The notes: generated from the sequence alone by a model not told the origin. 64,000 nucleotides of DNA from Maritimibacter sp. REDSEA-S28_B5 (GCA_001626765.1 LUOO01000118.1:1-64000), one strand, 5' to 3'; positions 27,513 through 36,138 are shown, counted from the stretch's first letter. A program made the numbers and translations.

Positions 27513-29033
27513 ATGCTGACCGGCGTCATCCGCGCGGGGCGCGCTGATCTGTATTCGATCTTTCGAACCCGCGCACATGACTGCGCCCGCGCCCTCGCCA
27601 TCGAGGACGGCAGCAGGAAACTGACCTATGCAGAACTGCTGGAGCGGGTCGATCGTCTGGCGGCTGTCTTTCTGGCACGAGGCGTGGCGCCCGGAGACAG
27701 GATCGCGATCCTGTCGCATAACCGCTCAGAATACCTGGAGGTCGAACTTGCAGCAGCGGGAATCGGCGCGATCGTCGCCTGTCTGAACTGGCGGCTTGCC
27801 CCCGATGAACTGCGGCACTGCATCGATCTGGTCGAGCCGGTTCTCGCGGTTGTCGAACCGGAACTTTCAGAAGCTTACCGCGCCGTCGCGTCGACACCCT
27901 GTCTAACCGTCGGGCCAGACCTGGAAACGGCCATTGCCGGGGTCGAGCCGGACCCGCGCACCGGAACCATGGTTGACGACCCCGAGGCCGGTCTGACGAT
28001 CCTCTATACCTCGGGGACCACGGGCCTGCCCAAGGGGGCGCATATCAGCCACCGCGCGCATATCGCCCGATCCATGGTTTTTGCGGCCCAGCTGGCGCTG
28101 GATCCCGGCGACGGGTTCATCGCCTGGGCGCCGATGTTCCACATGGCCTCCACCGATCATGCGCTGGCAACGATCCTGCGGGGTGGGACCGTGGTGATGG
28201 TGGACGGGCTGCAGCCCGCCGTCATCAACGAGGCGCTGTCACGCCACAGGATCGGCTGGTTCGTGATGATGCCCGGGGCACTGGAGGCTTTTATTAACGA
28301 ACGGCACGCCAACCCTTTGCCGCTGAAGGGGATCAAGGTTTGCGGCGCAATGGCTGATCTGGTGCCGCCGCATCAGATCGCGGAACTGACGGCCCTTCTG
28401 GACACGCCCTATCTGAATTCCTTCGGGGCGACCGAAACCGGCCTGCCGCCGGGAACCGCCGATCTGATCGCGCCGGGTGTGACCCCGGACCGGCTGTCCA
28501 AGCGCATCAGCGCCTTTTGCGAGGTGCGGCTGGTCGATCCCGACGACCGCGAAGTCCCCGATGGAACGCCGGGCGAAATGGCGCTTCGGGGTCCGACGCT
28601 GTTTTCCGGGTACTGGAACGCCGACGACACCAATGCCCGTGACTTTCGCAACGGCTTTTTCCACATGGGCGATCTGTTCCGGCGCAATGCGGACGGCACC
28701 GTCGACTTTGTGGATCGGGCGAAATACCTGATCAAGACCGGAGGTGAAAACGTCTATCCGGCGGAAATCGAACGTGTGCTTCTTTCTCATCCCGATGTGA
28801 TCGATGCCGCCGTGGTAAGGGCCTTCGACGCGAAATGGGGGGAAAGCCCGGTGGCCTTTGTCGCCTGTGACGATGACGGGCCGGATGCCGAGGCGCTGCT
28901 GAACTTGTGCCGCGAAAGCCTCGCTGGCTATAAGCGACCACGCGAAATTCGCTTCATCGCGTTCGAGGATTTTCCCAGATCGACCAGCGGCAAGATCCAG
29001 CGGCATATCCTCGAAGCCCGGCTCGCAGATTAA
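27513..29033 (+). CDS. AMP-forming acyl-CoA synthetase
   Basis: 506-aa acid-CoA ligase. The P-loop is LTILYTSGTTGLPKGAHISH near residue 162, the adenine motif LNSFGATETGLP near 302, and the C-terminal hinge and lysine motif are DRAKYLIKTGGENVYPAEIE and STSGKIQR. The last contains the catalytic lysine, so it should be active. It follows the broken reductase by 26 bp and is the second of the two plus-strand genes behind the operator at 25596. It is one of four CoA ligases in the window, and the substrate is unknown. Confidence 0.88.
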   Translation: MLTGVIRAGRADLYSIFRTRAHDCARALAIEDGSRKLTYAELLERVDRLAAVFLARGVAPGDRIAILSHNRSEYLEVELAAAGIGAIVACLNWRLAPDELRHCIDLVEPVLAVVEPELSEAYRAVASTPCLTVGPDLETAIAGVEPDPRTGTMVDDPEAGLTILYTSGTTGLPKGAHISHRAHIARSMVFAAQLALDPGDGFIAWAPMFHMASTDHALATILRGGTVVMVDGLQPAVINEALSRHRIGWFVMMPGALEAFINERHANPLPLKGIKVCGAMADLVPPHQIAELTALLDTPYLNSFGATETGLPPGTADLIAPGVTPDRLSKRISAFCEVRLVDPDDREVPDGTPGEMALRGPTLFSGYWNADDTNARDFRNGFFHMGDLFRRNADGTVDFVDRAKYLIKTGGENVYPAEIERVLLSHPDVIDAAVVRAFDAKWGESPVAFVACDDDGPDAEALLNLCRESLAGYKRPREIRFIAFEDFPRSTSGKIQRHILEARLAD

Positions 29034-29494
29034 TTTTCGCTCTGACCCGATCGTCAGCCAGCCACGCCAGTTCGCCCCAATAGCGATAAAAGCGTTCTTA
29101 TCCTCGTTGCCACGAGCTTCTTATCCCCGCCCTTTGGAGTAACCCCCTGAAAGTGATCCACCATCTGGGATAGATTGACCCGCGATTGATGCGCAGCCCT
29201 CTGTCGGACTACACGGCTAGGGTTTTCCGGGTGTTTGAGCTCAGGAGGATTCGTAGATCCCTGAGCCATTCATCAATGCGATCGGTGGTTTGTTCCCGGT
29301 TTCGCTGTGGGGGCAGCAGTAACCCTGCGCATCGCACGGACGGGCATGGACTGCCGGCAATTGCCGGTTGGGGCTGCTGCGGGCCTTCAAGGGAAAGTCG
29401 GCGACTATCCGATGTGCGGGACAAAGCGGACATTCGCCAAGCGACCTCAAACGTCCGGTTCTGTACTGCGGCCCGACAAAACGATATCAAGTGA
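29034..29494. other. Gene-poor intergenic stretch with palindromes
   Basis: No convincing gene. It holds a 14-bp perfect palindrome CCGGCAATTGCCGG at 29354-29367, a stem-loop around GCTCAGG...CCTGAGC near 29239-29267, and a GGACAAAGCGGACATTCGC-like string of a kind I associate with Rhodobacteraceae intergenic regions. A minus-strand frame across 29209-29625 has no recognisable domain. The stretch may contain insertion-sequence scraps, but no element end could be proven. Confidence 0.4.
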
Positions 29495-30199
29495 TCAGCG
29501 GTCAGCCGATCGCACCTGTGTAACTGTCTTCTTCGGCCCTCCTGTCTGCATGATCTGGGACAGGTAAGAATTGCGCCGTCTGATGAAGTCACGCAGAAGG
29601 GTCGGGTAATCTTCACTGACGGCATTCTTCACAGAAACCCGACGCTCCAGTTCATGTCGCCAGGCCCTTACACGGGCAAGCCCTGTGAAGACGCCAAACT
29701 CTCCGATGGTGTCAAAAACGTCGAAATAGCGGAAGACCGGGCCGAATACGACATCGACGAGGCTGAACCGGTGGCCATCGAACCATGGTCCCTCCCCAAG
29801 CTCCGCGTCCAGCCGAAGGAACTTTGCGCGGAGCGCCGCCACTTTTTCTTCCAACGCTTTCTCGTTCGGCGCCGAGTAGAACCCCGCAATGTCGTTCAAG
29901 ACAGCAGATCCAAATTCAATCCAGGCACGGTGGCGGGCGCGATCAAGAGCGTCGTGCGGATGAAGCGCGTGGGGTTGTGTATCCTCAAGATATTCGAGGA
30001 TAACCGCAGATTCGAAAATCGGCGTCCCGTCCACAACCAGGACAGGCGTCTTGCCCAGCGGAGATATGGCAAGAAACCAGTCGGGCTTGTTCGAAAGATC
30101 GATGTCAGTTCTCTCGAACGTGACACCTTTCTCAGTGAGCGAGATCGCCGCGCGCTGCACATATGGGCAGGCCGCATGGCTAATGAGGTGGAGGCTCAT
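29495..30199 (-). CDS. Glutathione S-transferase family protein
   Basis: 234-aa soluble GST. The N-terminal thioredoxin fold starts HLISHAACPYVQRAAISLTE with the CP redox or glutathione-contact site, then LGKTPVLVVDG with the conserved cis-Pro, and FESAVILEYLED binding glutathione. The C-terminal helical domain includes GHRFSLVDVVFGPVF. It likely conjugates or reduces an electrophile with glutathione. The ATG overlaps the DoxX-like stop by four bases and the two form a minus-strand pair divergent from a MarR gene, whose probable operators lie in between. Confidence 0.87.
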   Translation of the reverse strand: MSLHLISHAACPYVQRAAISLTEKGVTFERTDIDLSNKPDWFLAISPLGKTPVLVVDGTPIFESAVILEYLEDTQPHALHPHDALDRARHRAWIEFGSAVLNDIAGFYSAPNEKALEEKVAALRAKFLRLDAELGEGPWFDGHRFSLVDVVFGPVFRYFDVFDTIGEFGVFTGLARVRAWRHELERRVSVKNAVSEDYPTLLRDFIRRRNSYLSQIMQTGGPKKTVTQVRSADR

Positions 30200-30630
30200 G
30201 TTGTCTCTCCCTCCATCTGCACGTTACCGGGCGCGAAGGAAGGGCTGAGGGCGAAACGGCCGTCGCCCAGAAGCCCTTGCACGATGGCAAGCAGCGTCAG
30301 ATAGGCCGGGTATTCCCACCCGCCGTTCTCGTATCCGAACATCCAGCCGTTTCCGGAGTGAGCCCAGGTCGCTCCGGCCAGGATGGGCACGGTCGCCGAC
30401 GCGACCCACCGCGCCTGTATGCCGAGGACCAAAAAGGCACCGGCAATCGCCTCGACTGCAAATACCATATAAGCAAACCAGCCGGGCAGCCCGATCGAAA
30501 TGAAGAACTGCGCCGTTCCGGGAAGTGTGAAAATGAAGAGCTTGAGAAACAGGCTGTGCGCCAGGAACATGATACCGAGTGCTATACGGAGCAGGAATAT
30601 CCCAAATTCTGTGAGGTGCGATTTTGACAT
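30196..30630 (-). CDS. DoxX-family membrane protein
   Basis: 144-aa inner-membrane protein with about four hydrophobic helices. FGIFLLRIALGIMFLAHSLFL is the first, GLPGWFAYMVFAVEAIAGAFL the second and third region, and AYLTLLAIVQGLLGDGRF the last, typical of DoxX-like proteins. It is the promoter-proximal gene of the DoxX-GST pair. Together with GST and MarR this looks like a small electrophile- or quinone-stress unit not obviously part of the main pathway. Confidence 0.85.
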   Translation of the reverse strand: MSKSHLTEFGIFLLRIALGIMFLAHSLFLKLFIFTLPGTAQFFISIGLPGWFAYMVFAVEAIAGAFLVLGIQARWVASATVPILAGATWAHSGNGWMFGYENGGWEYPAYLTLLAIVQGLLGDGRFALSPSFAPGNVQMEGETT

Positions 30631-30648
30631 GATATGATCCCATATGTC

Positions 30649-30662
30649 GATGCATTTGCATC
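30649..30662. promoter_or_regulatory. Probable MarR operator, copy 1
   Basis: GATGCA-TT-TGCATC is a perfect 14-bp inverted repeat in the divergent region between the DoxX-like and MarR-family genes. A second near-identical copy lies 47 bp away. Two copies flanking the divergent promoter region fit autoregulation by the adjacent MarR protein. Confidence 0.7.
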
Positions 30663-30695
30663 TATATATAGCGCGTTACATGCGACGTCAAGGTT

Positions 30696-30709
30696 GATGC
30701 ACTTGCATG
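30696..30709. promoter_or_regulatory. Probable MarR operator, copy 2
   Basis: GATGCA-CT-TGCATG repeats copy 1 with one arm mismatch. It lies 19 bp before the MarR start. The 47-bp centre spacing is between four and five helical turns. Confidence 0.65.
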
Positions 30710-30728
30710 CACATGATAGGTGCTGGAT

Positions 30729-31157
30729 ATGAACGAGATTGACCATGCTACTGAGGCCGCCTGGACAGCCCTCATGACTAAAAGCCGCGTTTTGCTTGAG
30801 GCTGTCGAATCGTCTCTGAAATCGGCAGGATACCCGCCACTTGCATGGTATGACGCGCTTCTCGAACTCGAGAAGGCAGGCCCGGACGGACTCCGTCCAT
30901 TCGAACTCAAAGACCGGATATTGTTACCCCAATACGGTACATCGCGGTTGCTGGACCGCATGGTGAAAGCAGGGCTGGTGGACCGACGGGACTGCTCGGA
31001 AGATGGGCGAGGTCAAAACATTTCTATCTCTGAAAAGGGTAAATCTGTCAGGAGGGCGATGTGGCCGATCTATGAACGGGTTCTGTCGGAAAGGATCGGC
31101 GCAAAGCTGAAACCCAAAGACGCCGCTCAATTGGCCACGCTACTCTCAAGGCTCTGA
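30729..31157 (+). CDS. MarR-family transcriptional regulator
   Basis: 142-aa winged-helix regulator. The DNA-binding part contains LRPFELKDRILLPQYGTSRL as recognition-helix region near residue 58 and the wing DRRDCSEDGRGQNISISEKG. It probably represses the divergent DoxX-GST genes and itself and responds to a small phenolic or electrophilic compound; the ligand is inference. I use ATG 30729; a GTG nine bases upstream (30720) is possible. Probable operators GATGCA-NN-TGCATC lie directly upstream. Confidence 0.85.
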   Translation: MNEIDHATEAAWTALMTKSRVLLEAVESSLKSAGYPPLAWYDALLELEKAGPDGLRPFELKDRILLPQYGTSRLLDRMVKAGLVDRRDCSEDGRGQNISISEKGKSVRRAMWPIYERVLSERIGAKLKPKDAAQLATLLSRL

Positions 31158-31244
31158 AGTCTCGGTCGACTGACGCGAAACCTGTCTGTGACTTTCCACG
31201 CTAAGTGGCCTTGATTTTTTTCACGTTAATTGGCCGACAGTTGC
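31158..31244. mobile_element. Possible insertion-sequence end remnant
   Basis: Two imperfect direct repeats, TTTCCACGCTAAGTGGCC and TTTCACGTTAATTGGCC, lie about 20 bp apart next to TGTCTGTGA and CGACAG. Paired subterminal repeats of this kind resemble the multiple terminal repeats of IS21-family elements. No transposase is present. This is a weak, inferential call; it adjoins the truncated glycosylase gene. Confidence 0.35.
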
Positions 31245-31754
31245 CTATGTCGGTGTGCGAAGGGTATTTCGGGCTGTTTCGACGTCCTTTCGCATCCAAC
31301 AGACTTCTGCGTGATCGTTGATACATCCCATGGCCGGCATGAATGCATATACGGTGGTCGGTCCCACGAATTTGAAGCCAAGCTTTCGTAGGTCTTTGGA
31401 AAGGGTCTCGGACGCTGTTGATTTGGACCGCATTTGTGGCAGTGCGTCGTCCTTGGCAGGTTCATATAGCCAGATGAATGCGGCGAAGGAGCCTTCCTCT
31501 TGGACGACCTCGAAAGTACGGCGAGCGTTGTTGATCACGGCTTCGATCTTGCCTCGATAGCGAACAATTCCTTCATCGGCAAGTAGGCGCTCAATGTCGT
31601 TGTCGTCAAAGTTCGCAACTCCCCGAAAGTCGAACCCGGCGAAGGCAGCACGAAAGTTCTCGCGCTTGGCCAGAATGGTGCGCCAGCTCAGCCCTGACTG
31701 GAAACTCCGGCGTGACGGCAGCCCATCGGCACCGTGGGCGTCCATCCGTTCCAA
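31245..31754 (-). pseudogene. DNA-3-methyladenine glycosylase I, N-terminally truncated
   Basis: From SGLSWRTILAKRENFRAAF onward this is a clear TagA-type 3-methyladenine glycosylase: GIVRYRGKIEAVINNAR near residue 62 and LGFKFVGPTTVYAFMPAMG near 124. The first roughly 45 residues of the family, including the YHDxEWG zinc/base-binding segment and the LEG glutamate of the active site, are replaced by an unrelated stretch (MERMDAHGADGLPSRRS). The sequence upstream (31755-32050) encodes nothing recognisable, so the 5' end was probably lost in a rearrangement. Repair activity is unlikely. Confidence 0.75.
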
Positions 31755-32050
31755 TTACGGTTGCAGCATCAGGCCGCTGCCGCATAAACTTGAACAGAAA
31801 CCGAACCAGATCCTCCGTTACGATACAGTCTCAGCTCTCCGAAAAACCCTGACGACGGACAATCGGCGACCGCACTGCTAAAAGCTAACATTACCGCTTG
31901 ACAGGTCTGAACCTGCTGGCGGCGATCTGGATACCGCGCGCGCCTACGGGAAACGGTTGGCCGAGGTCGCGAGCCGCTGGAACAGCTGATCCAGCTGTCT
32001 GAATAATCGGCCCGGCCGCCCGGATCGGATGTGCTGCGGCCGGGTTGCGC
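31755..32050. other. Non-coding scrap region
   Basis: No gene supported. The plus strand around 31905-31935 reads LTGLNLLAAIW, faintly like a Tn3-type transposase tail, but only over a dozen residues. A GACAATCGGCGACCGCAC string resembles one in the 29.4-kb gap. I regard it as rearrangement debris next to the truncated glycosylase. Confidence 0.3.
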
Positions 32051-32506
32051 TCAGTCCGCGACCCCCGCCCGCCCGATCAGCGCCATGAGCGTTCCGGTCA
32101 TCGTTGCGACGAGCTTTTCATCCTGGCCCTTCACGGCATAGGCACGCGCCTCGCATATGGTCAGCGTCCTGCCTGGTTTCACCACGTCAGCGACGAAGCG
32201 AAACCGTTCGCCGTCCGCCGGGTTGAGTAGGTTGATCTTGAATTCGGCCGTCAACACTGCCGCGTCCGCTGGCATCAGCGAAAAGGCCGCGTATCCGCAG
32301 GCGCTGTCCAGCGCTGTCGACACGATTCCGGCATGCAAAAACCCATGCTGCTGGGTCAGTGCAACCTGATGTGCCATTTCCAGAACGATGCGGCCGGGTA
32401 ACAACTCGGCAATGCTGATCCCCAACGTGTTCATCACCTTCTGGCGATCGAAACTGTTGCGCACGCGTGCGTCATAGTCGGGGTTTTTCGGTTTGAATTG
32501 TGTCAT
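32051..32506 (-). CDS. PaaI-family hot-dog thioesterase
   Basis: 151-aa single hot-dog protein that should hydrolyse acyl-CoA thioesters. The catalytic region is QQHGFLHAGIVSTALDSACGYAAF near residues 53-76, where the HGG-type motif and the downstream Asp of PaaI proteins are found, followed by TAEFKINLLNPADGERF. GAGGAAG precedes the start. It follows the AraC-type regulator by 21 bp, so it is probably the last gene of the four-gene synthetase operon and may release CoA from stalled intermediates. Confidence 0.85.
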   Translation of the reverse strand: MTQFKPKNPDYDARVRNSFDRQKVMNTLGISIAELLPGRIVLEMAHQVALTQQHGFLHAGIVSTALDSACGYAAFSLMPADAAVLTAEFKINLLNPADGERFRFVADVVKPGRTLTICEARAYAVKGQDEKLVATMTGTLMALIGRAGVAD

Positions 32507-32527
32507 GGCGGGTCTTCCTCTTCGATT

Positions 32528-33232
32528 TCATTCGTCAATGACCAATCTTAGGCGGTCTTTGAGGCGCGTATCTTGTAGCGAAAGGTCAAAACGACGCGGA
32601 ATAGACAGAGCGCGCAACGCGCCGGGCGGTTTGCCGGCGAAGATCCGGCAAGCGGCGGACAAGTGAGATTGATCGTAATATCCGGCGTCCAGCGCCAGAT
32701 CGCTCAGCGGCAGGGTCTTTGACGCAAGCTGCCCGAGAGCCCGGCGAAAGCGTCGCAAGGTCGCAAGCCGCCGCCGCGACACGCCGGTTTCCGCCCGCAC
32801 CTTTCGACGTTTGGTCCGGTCGCTGTAAGCTCCGGGTGGTGCGGCAAAGCGCAGGTCTCTCGCAAGGCCGTCAAGCACCGCGATGAGCGCAGGCAGGTCA
32901 TCGTCCCCGGTCTGAACCCGGGCCAGTTCTGAGGCCAGCATGTCCAGCCCTTTGGAGTCGGGAAATCGCTGCGGTCGTGACGACAGTCGCAGCCCGGCCA
33001 CGACACCCTGGAATGGCCTTGGGCGGGGCGAAAAATAGGGGCGCGGTTCTGCCAGCGATACGCGCCCGCCGCCGCTGTCGTCGCGCGTTACCGAAAGGGT
33101 AAAGAGGTCGGTTGCGAACCGCCCGCGTCCACCACCGCTCAGCACACCGGTATCGCGGAACACGAACAAATGGTCGATCTGTTTGGCCGCTTCCTCAGGC
33201 GGCGCCAGTTCGAGATAAAGCGGCGCCGCCAT
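32528..33232 (-). CDS. AraC-family transcriptional regulator
   Basis: 234-aa regulator. The C-terminal double helix-turn-helix is visible: VSRRRLATLRRFRRALGQL, then LPLSDLALDAGYYDQSHLSA and FAGKPPGALR, the standard AraC signature. The N-terminal part is an uncharacterised ligand domain. I chose the ATG four bases beyond the NAD(P)-binding gene stop; an in-frame ATG 48 bases earlier would overlap it. Its place inside the operon suggests it controls the operon or a linked target rather than the main CTAACA regulon. Confidence 0.82.
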   Translation of the reverse strand: MAAPLYLELAPPEEAAKQIDHLFVFRDTGVLSGGGRGRFATDLFTLSVTRDDSGGGRVSLAEPRPYFSPRPRPFQGVVAGLRLSSRPQRFPDSKGLDMLASELARVQTGDDDLPALIAVLDGLARDLRFAAPPGAYSDRTKRRKVRAETGVSRRRLATLRRFRRALGQLASKTLPLSDLALDAGYYDQSHLSAACRIFAGKPPGALRALSIPRRFDLSLQDTRLKDRLRLVIDE

Positions 33233-33236
33233 CAGG

Positions 33237-34091
33237 TTACTTGACGAAAGCATCCCGGTTCTCGGCGACGAAATCGGCAAATCGGCGCGCCGGGCGTCCC
33301 ATCACATCGCTGACCGTGGTCTCGATGCCGGCAAGGTAGCCCTTGGGCGCGATGGAAGCCAATTCGACCATGGCTCTGGCGACCTCGTCCTGCATTCCGC
33401 CAGCCACCATGCCCGCCTTGGCATTTTCGGCCGGCAGGGGTGCGCAGGAGACAGTGCGCCCGGTCACCCTGGACAGGAGGGCGGCGATATCTTCTCCGGT
33501 AAGAGCTTCGGGCCCGGTCAGACCAAGAGCCTTGCCTTCGTAACCCGGAGCGGTCAGCGCCTCGGCGGCGACATCCGCGATGTCGCGGGCGTCGATCCAG
33601 GCCACGGGGCCGCCCAGATCGTCATAGTACACGGCGTCCTTTGCAATGTTACCGGCCTGCCACAGCAGGTTCTGCATGAAATAGGTCGGCTGGACAAAGG
33701 TCCAGTCAAGGCCGCTTTGCTTCAGCAGCTCCTGGGTTTCGGAATGCCACTTTCCAAAGGTCAGCCCCGCCTTGGGCGACGCGCCAAGCCCCGTGGCCAC
33801 AACGATATGGCGCACGCCCGCGGCCTTGGCCGCCTCGATCACGTTCGCCTTCCACTGGCGCATGTTCAGATGGGCAGGCGTGACCAGGTATATCTTTTCT
33901 GCCCCGTCACAGGCCCGCGCCAGCGCGGCAGGGTCCGTGAAATCCGCGACGACCGCCTCGCATCCTTTGGCCTTTAGCGCGTCTAACTTTGAGAGGTCGC
34001 TGGTGACAGCGCGCACGGTCGCGCCTTTTGCCAGAAGCGTGTCGACGAGGGGCGCACCAGTCGTGCCCGTGGCTCCGAAAACAGTGATCAT
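33237..34091 (-). CDS. NmrA-like NAD(P)-binding oxidoreductase (atypical SDR)
   Basis: 284-aa Rossmann protein of the NmrA/quinone oxidoreductase group. The dinucleotide motif is VFGATGTTGAPLVDTLL at the very start, then GVRHIVVATGLGASP near residue 91 and WTFVQPTYFMQNLL near 129. These proteins lack the usual YxxxK and act as NAD(P)H sensors or quinone reductases. The start ATG overlaps the synthetase stop as ATGA, so both are co-translated. The function in this operon is unknown. Confidence 0.82.
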   Translation of the reverse strand: MITVFGATGTTGAPLVDTLLAKGATVRAVTSDLSKLDALKAKGCEAVVADFTDPAALARACDGAEKIYLVTPAHLNMRQWKANVIEAAKAAGVRHIVVATGLGASPKAGLTFGKWHSETQELLKQSGLDWTFVQPTYFMQNLLWQAGNIAKDAVYYDDLGGPVAWIDARDIADVAAEALTAPGYEGKALGLTGPEALTGEDIAALLSRVTGRTVSCAPLPAENAKAGMVAGGMQDEVARAMVELASIAPKGYLAGIETTVSDVMGRPARRFADFVAENRDAFVK

Positions 34092-36025
34092 GACTTTTCC
34101 TTTTGCAGGTCTGCGATGGGCTGAATGGTTTCCGGGTTGCTGATCGACGACAGATCGCCTGGATCTTCACCGAGAAAGGCGGCGCGCACGACACGGCGCA
34201 TGGTTTTCATGCTGCGGGTCTTGGGCAGCGCTTCGACAAAGTGGATCTCGCGCGGGCGGAAGGGTTTCGAGACGATCTCCCCGACACGATCCTTGAGCCG
34301 GTTCACGAGCTCCGCGTCCGGCGACACATTTGGTGCCGCCACGCAGACGCAGACGACAGCCACGCCCTTGATGTCATCAGGTGCCGCGATGGCCGCGGCG
34401 TCCACCACCTCTCCGGTTTCGGTCAGGGCCGCCTCGATCTCGGGCGGGCCGATGCGTTTGCCGGCGATGTTCAGCGTGTCGTCCGACCGGCCCAGGATAT
34501 ACCATGTCCCGTCCGGATCGCAGCGCACCCAGTCGCCGTGCCGCCAGAGGCCGGGGAAGGTGGACCAGTAGGTGTCAAGGTAGCGATCGCGGTCCCCCCT
34601 GATGGCCGGGGTCAGACCCAGAGGCGGCTGGGTCACGACCAGTTCGCCGACCTCGCCCGGTGCGGCTTCGCTGCCGTCCTGGCGCAGAACCTTGGCCCCG
34701 ACACCCAGGGCCTGGGCCGAAAATCCGCCGGGCTTGAGCTCGTGCAGCACGGTCGAGGTCAGGATCGCGCCAAAAAGCTCGGTCCCGCCCGAGATGTTCA
34801 GCGGCACGGCGCGGCGGCGACAGATATGATCGAGCTGCCAGAGCCAGGCATCCTCGGTCCAGGGCTCGCCGGTCGAGGCGACGATGCGCAGGGACGACAA
34901 GTCGTAGCCCGACAAAGATTCAGTATCCTGCGTCATGAACTGCCGTACCAGGGTCGGGGCCACGCCGAGATGCGTGACCTCCATCTCGGACGCAAGACGC
35001 AGCAGCCTGAAGGGATCGCCGGGCATTGATGGTGCGCCCTCGGCCAGCACCAGAGTCGAACCGGACAAGAGCACCGATAAAAGGGTGAGCGGTCCCATGA
35101 CCCACCCCATGTCGGTCATCCAGAGGTGCCGGTCATCCCGTTTCATGTCGAGGCAAAGCAGGAAATCGGCCGTGGCCTTGGCCTGCACGCCCAAATGGGT
35201 ATGCACGACACCCTTGGGCCGCCCGGTGGTGCCCGATGTATAGGCGATGAGAAAGGTGTCATCGGCACTGACGGGAACGGCGGCAAACTCCGGACTGGCG
35301 CGGCCCACTGTTTCGGTCCAGTCCAGATCGCGGGCCGGATCGGCCACCGCATCGCCGAACCGTCGCAGGCTGATCACGGTATGAACCGATGGTACGTCGG
35401 TCAAAGCTTGGGCAAGGGTCGCTTCCATCCAGACCGGCTTGCCTCGCCGGGGTGTGGCATCCGCCGTCAACACCGCCACGGCATCCGCGTCGTTCAGGCG
35501 CGATACGATGGCATGGGGCGCAAAACCGGAAAACAGCGGCACCGCAACCGCGCCCAGCCGGGCAATACCCAGAAGCGCGGCCTCGATTTCGGGGATCATC
35601 GGCATATAGATGCCCACCGCCTGACCGGGCCTTACACCGCGCGTGGCAAGGGCCGAGGCGACGCGGGAGGCTTCGGCGGTAAGGTCGGAATAGGTCCAGC
35701 GGCGGCGGCTTCCGTCTTCGCCGACCCAGTCGATTGCGACCTTGTCGCCCAAGCCATCGGCAATTCGGGCGTCAAGACAGGTTTCCGTCAGATTCAAAGT
35801 ACTCCCGACGGCCCACCGGATCGATTCGGGCCCTTCGGAGATATCTCGCAACCGGCTGTAGGGCCGCGCGAACCGTATCCCGGCATGGTCAATGATCTGC
35901 CCCAAGAACCAGTCTGGGTCTTCATTCGAACGGCGGACGAGTTCCTCGTAACTGTCAATGCCGCAGCCCCTCAGAAATGCGGTCAGCGTGCTTGTCCGCT
36001 GGATGTCAGAGCCTGGCTGAAACAT
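34088..36025 (-). CDS. Acetyl/acetoacetyl-CoA synthetase-like ligase
   Basis: 645-aa AMP-forming synthetase of the acetoacetyl/propionyl-CoA synthetase type. The ACS N-terminal region has WFLGQIIDHAGIRFARPYSR; the P-loop is LIAYTSGTTGRPKGVVHTH near residue 267, and the hinge region reads YILGRSDDTLNIAGKRIGPP. The catalytic lysine motif is altered, RSMKTMRR rather than RSGKIMRR, but the Lys is kept. Start at ATG 36025 with AAAGG upstream; an earlier ATG lies inside a terminator hairpin. In an isoprenoid pathway it could reactivate acetoacetate released by the HMG-CoA lyase-like enzyme; this is inference. Confidence 0.84.
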   Translation of the reverse strand: MFQPGSDIQRTSTLTAFLRGCGIDSYEELVRRSNEDPDWFLGQIIDHAGIRFARPYSRLRDISEGPESIRWAVGSTLNLTETCLDARIADGLGDKVAIDWVGEDGSRRRWTYSDLTAEASRVASALATRGVRPGQAVGIYMPMIPEIEAALLGIARLGAVAVPLFSGFAPHAIVSRLNDADAVAVLTADATPRRGKPVWMEATLAQALTDVPSVHTVISLRRFGDAVADPARDLDWTETVGRASPEFAAVPVSADDTFLIAYTSGTTGRPKGVVHTHLGVQAKATADFLLCLDMKRDDRHLWMTDMGWVMGPLTLLSVLLSGSTLVLAEGAPSMPGDPFRLLRLASEMEVTHLGVAPTLVRQFMTQDTESLSGYDLSSLRIVASTGEPWTEDAWLWQLDHICRRRAVPLNISGGTELFGAILTSTVLHELKPGGFSAQALGVGAKVLRQDGSEAAPGEVGELVVTQPPLGLTPAIRGDRDRYLDTYWSTFPGLWRHGDWVRCDPDGTWYILGRSDDTLNIAGKRIGPPEIEAALTETGEVVDAAAIAAPDDIKGVAVVCVCVAAPNVSPDAELVNRLKDRVGEIVSKPFRPREIHFVEALPKTRSMKTMRRVVRAAFLGEDPGDLSSISNPETIQPIADLQKEKS

Positions 36026-36043
36026 TCGCAACCTTTCTAGAAT

Positions 36044-36071
36044 GAAAAAGGGCCGCATATAAGGCGCGGCC
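36044..36071 (-). terminator. Intrinsic terminator or attenuator before the synthetase gene
   Basis: On the minus strand GGCCGC-loop-GCGGCC is followed by CTTTTT. It ends only about 19 bp before the synthetase ATG, leaving no room for a separate promoter, so it might attenuate read-through from the BadH-like gene. Confidence 0.6.
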
Positions 36072-36100
36072 AGTCGGGGAGGTAACTCTTGGCACGGTAT

Positions 36101-36132
36101 GGCAGCAGCGCCTTGAGTCCGGCGCTGCTGCC
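36101..36132. terminator. Strong stem-loop after the BadH-like SDR
   Basis: GGCAGCAGCGCC and GGCGCTGCTGCC form a perfect 12-bp stem around an 8-base loop, a few bases beyond the SDR stop. On the minus strand no T-run follows, so it may protect the 3' end; on the plus strand TTTT follows at a distance. Confidence 0.55.
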
Positions 36133-36138
36133 AGCGTT

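Noticed and set aside
29209-29625. Minus-strand 138-codon frame in the intergenic gap
   Set aside because: Overlaps the GST 3' end and shows no domain; parts read like non-coding repeats.
31905-31990. Possible Tn3-type transposase tail (LTGLNLLAAIW)
   Set aside because: Resemblance covers only about ten residues and breaks immediately; too weak to call.
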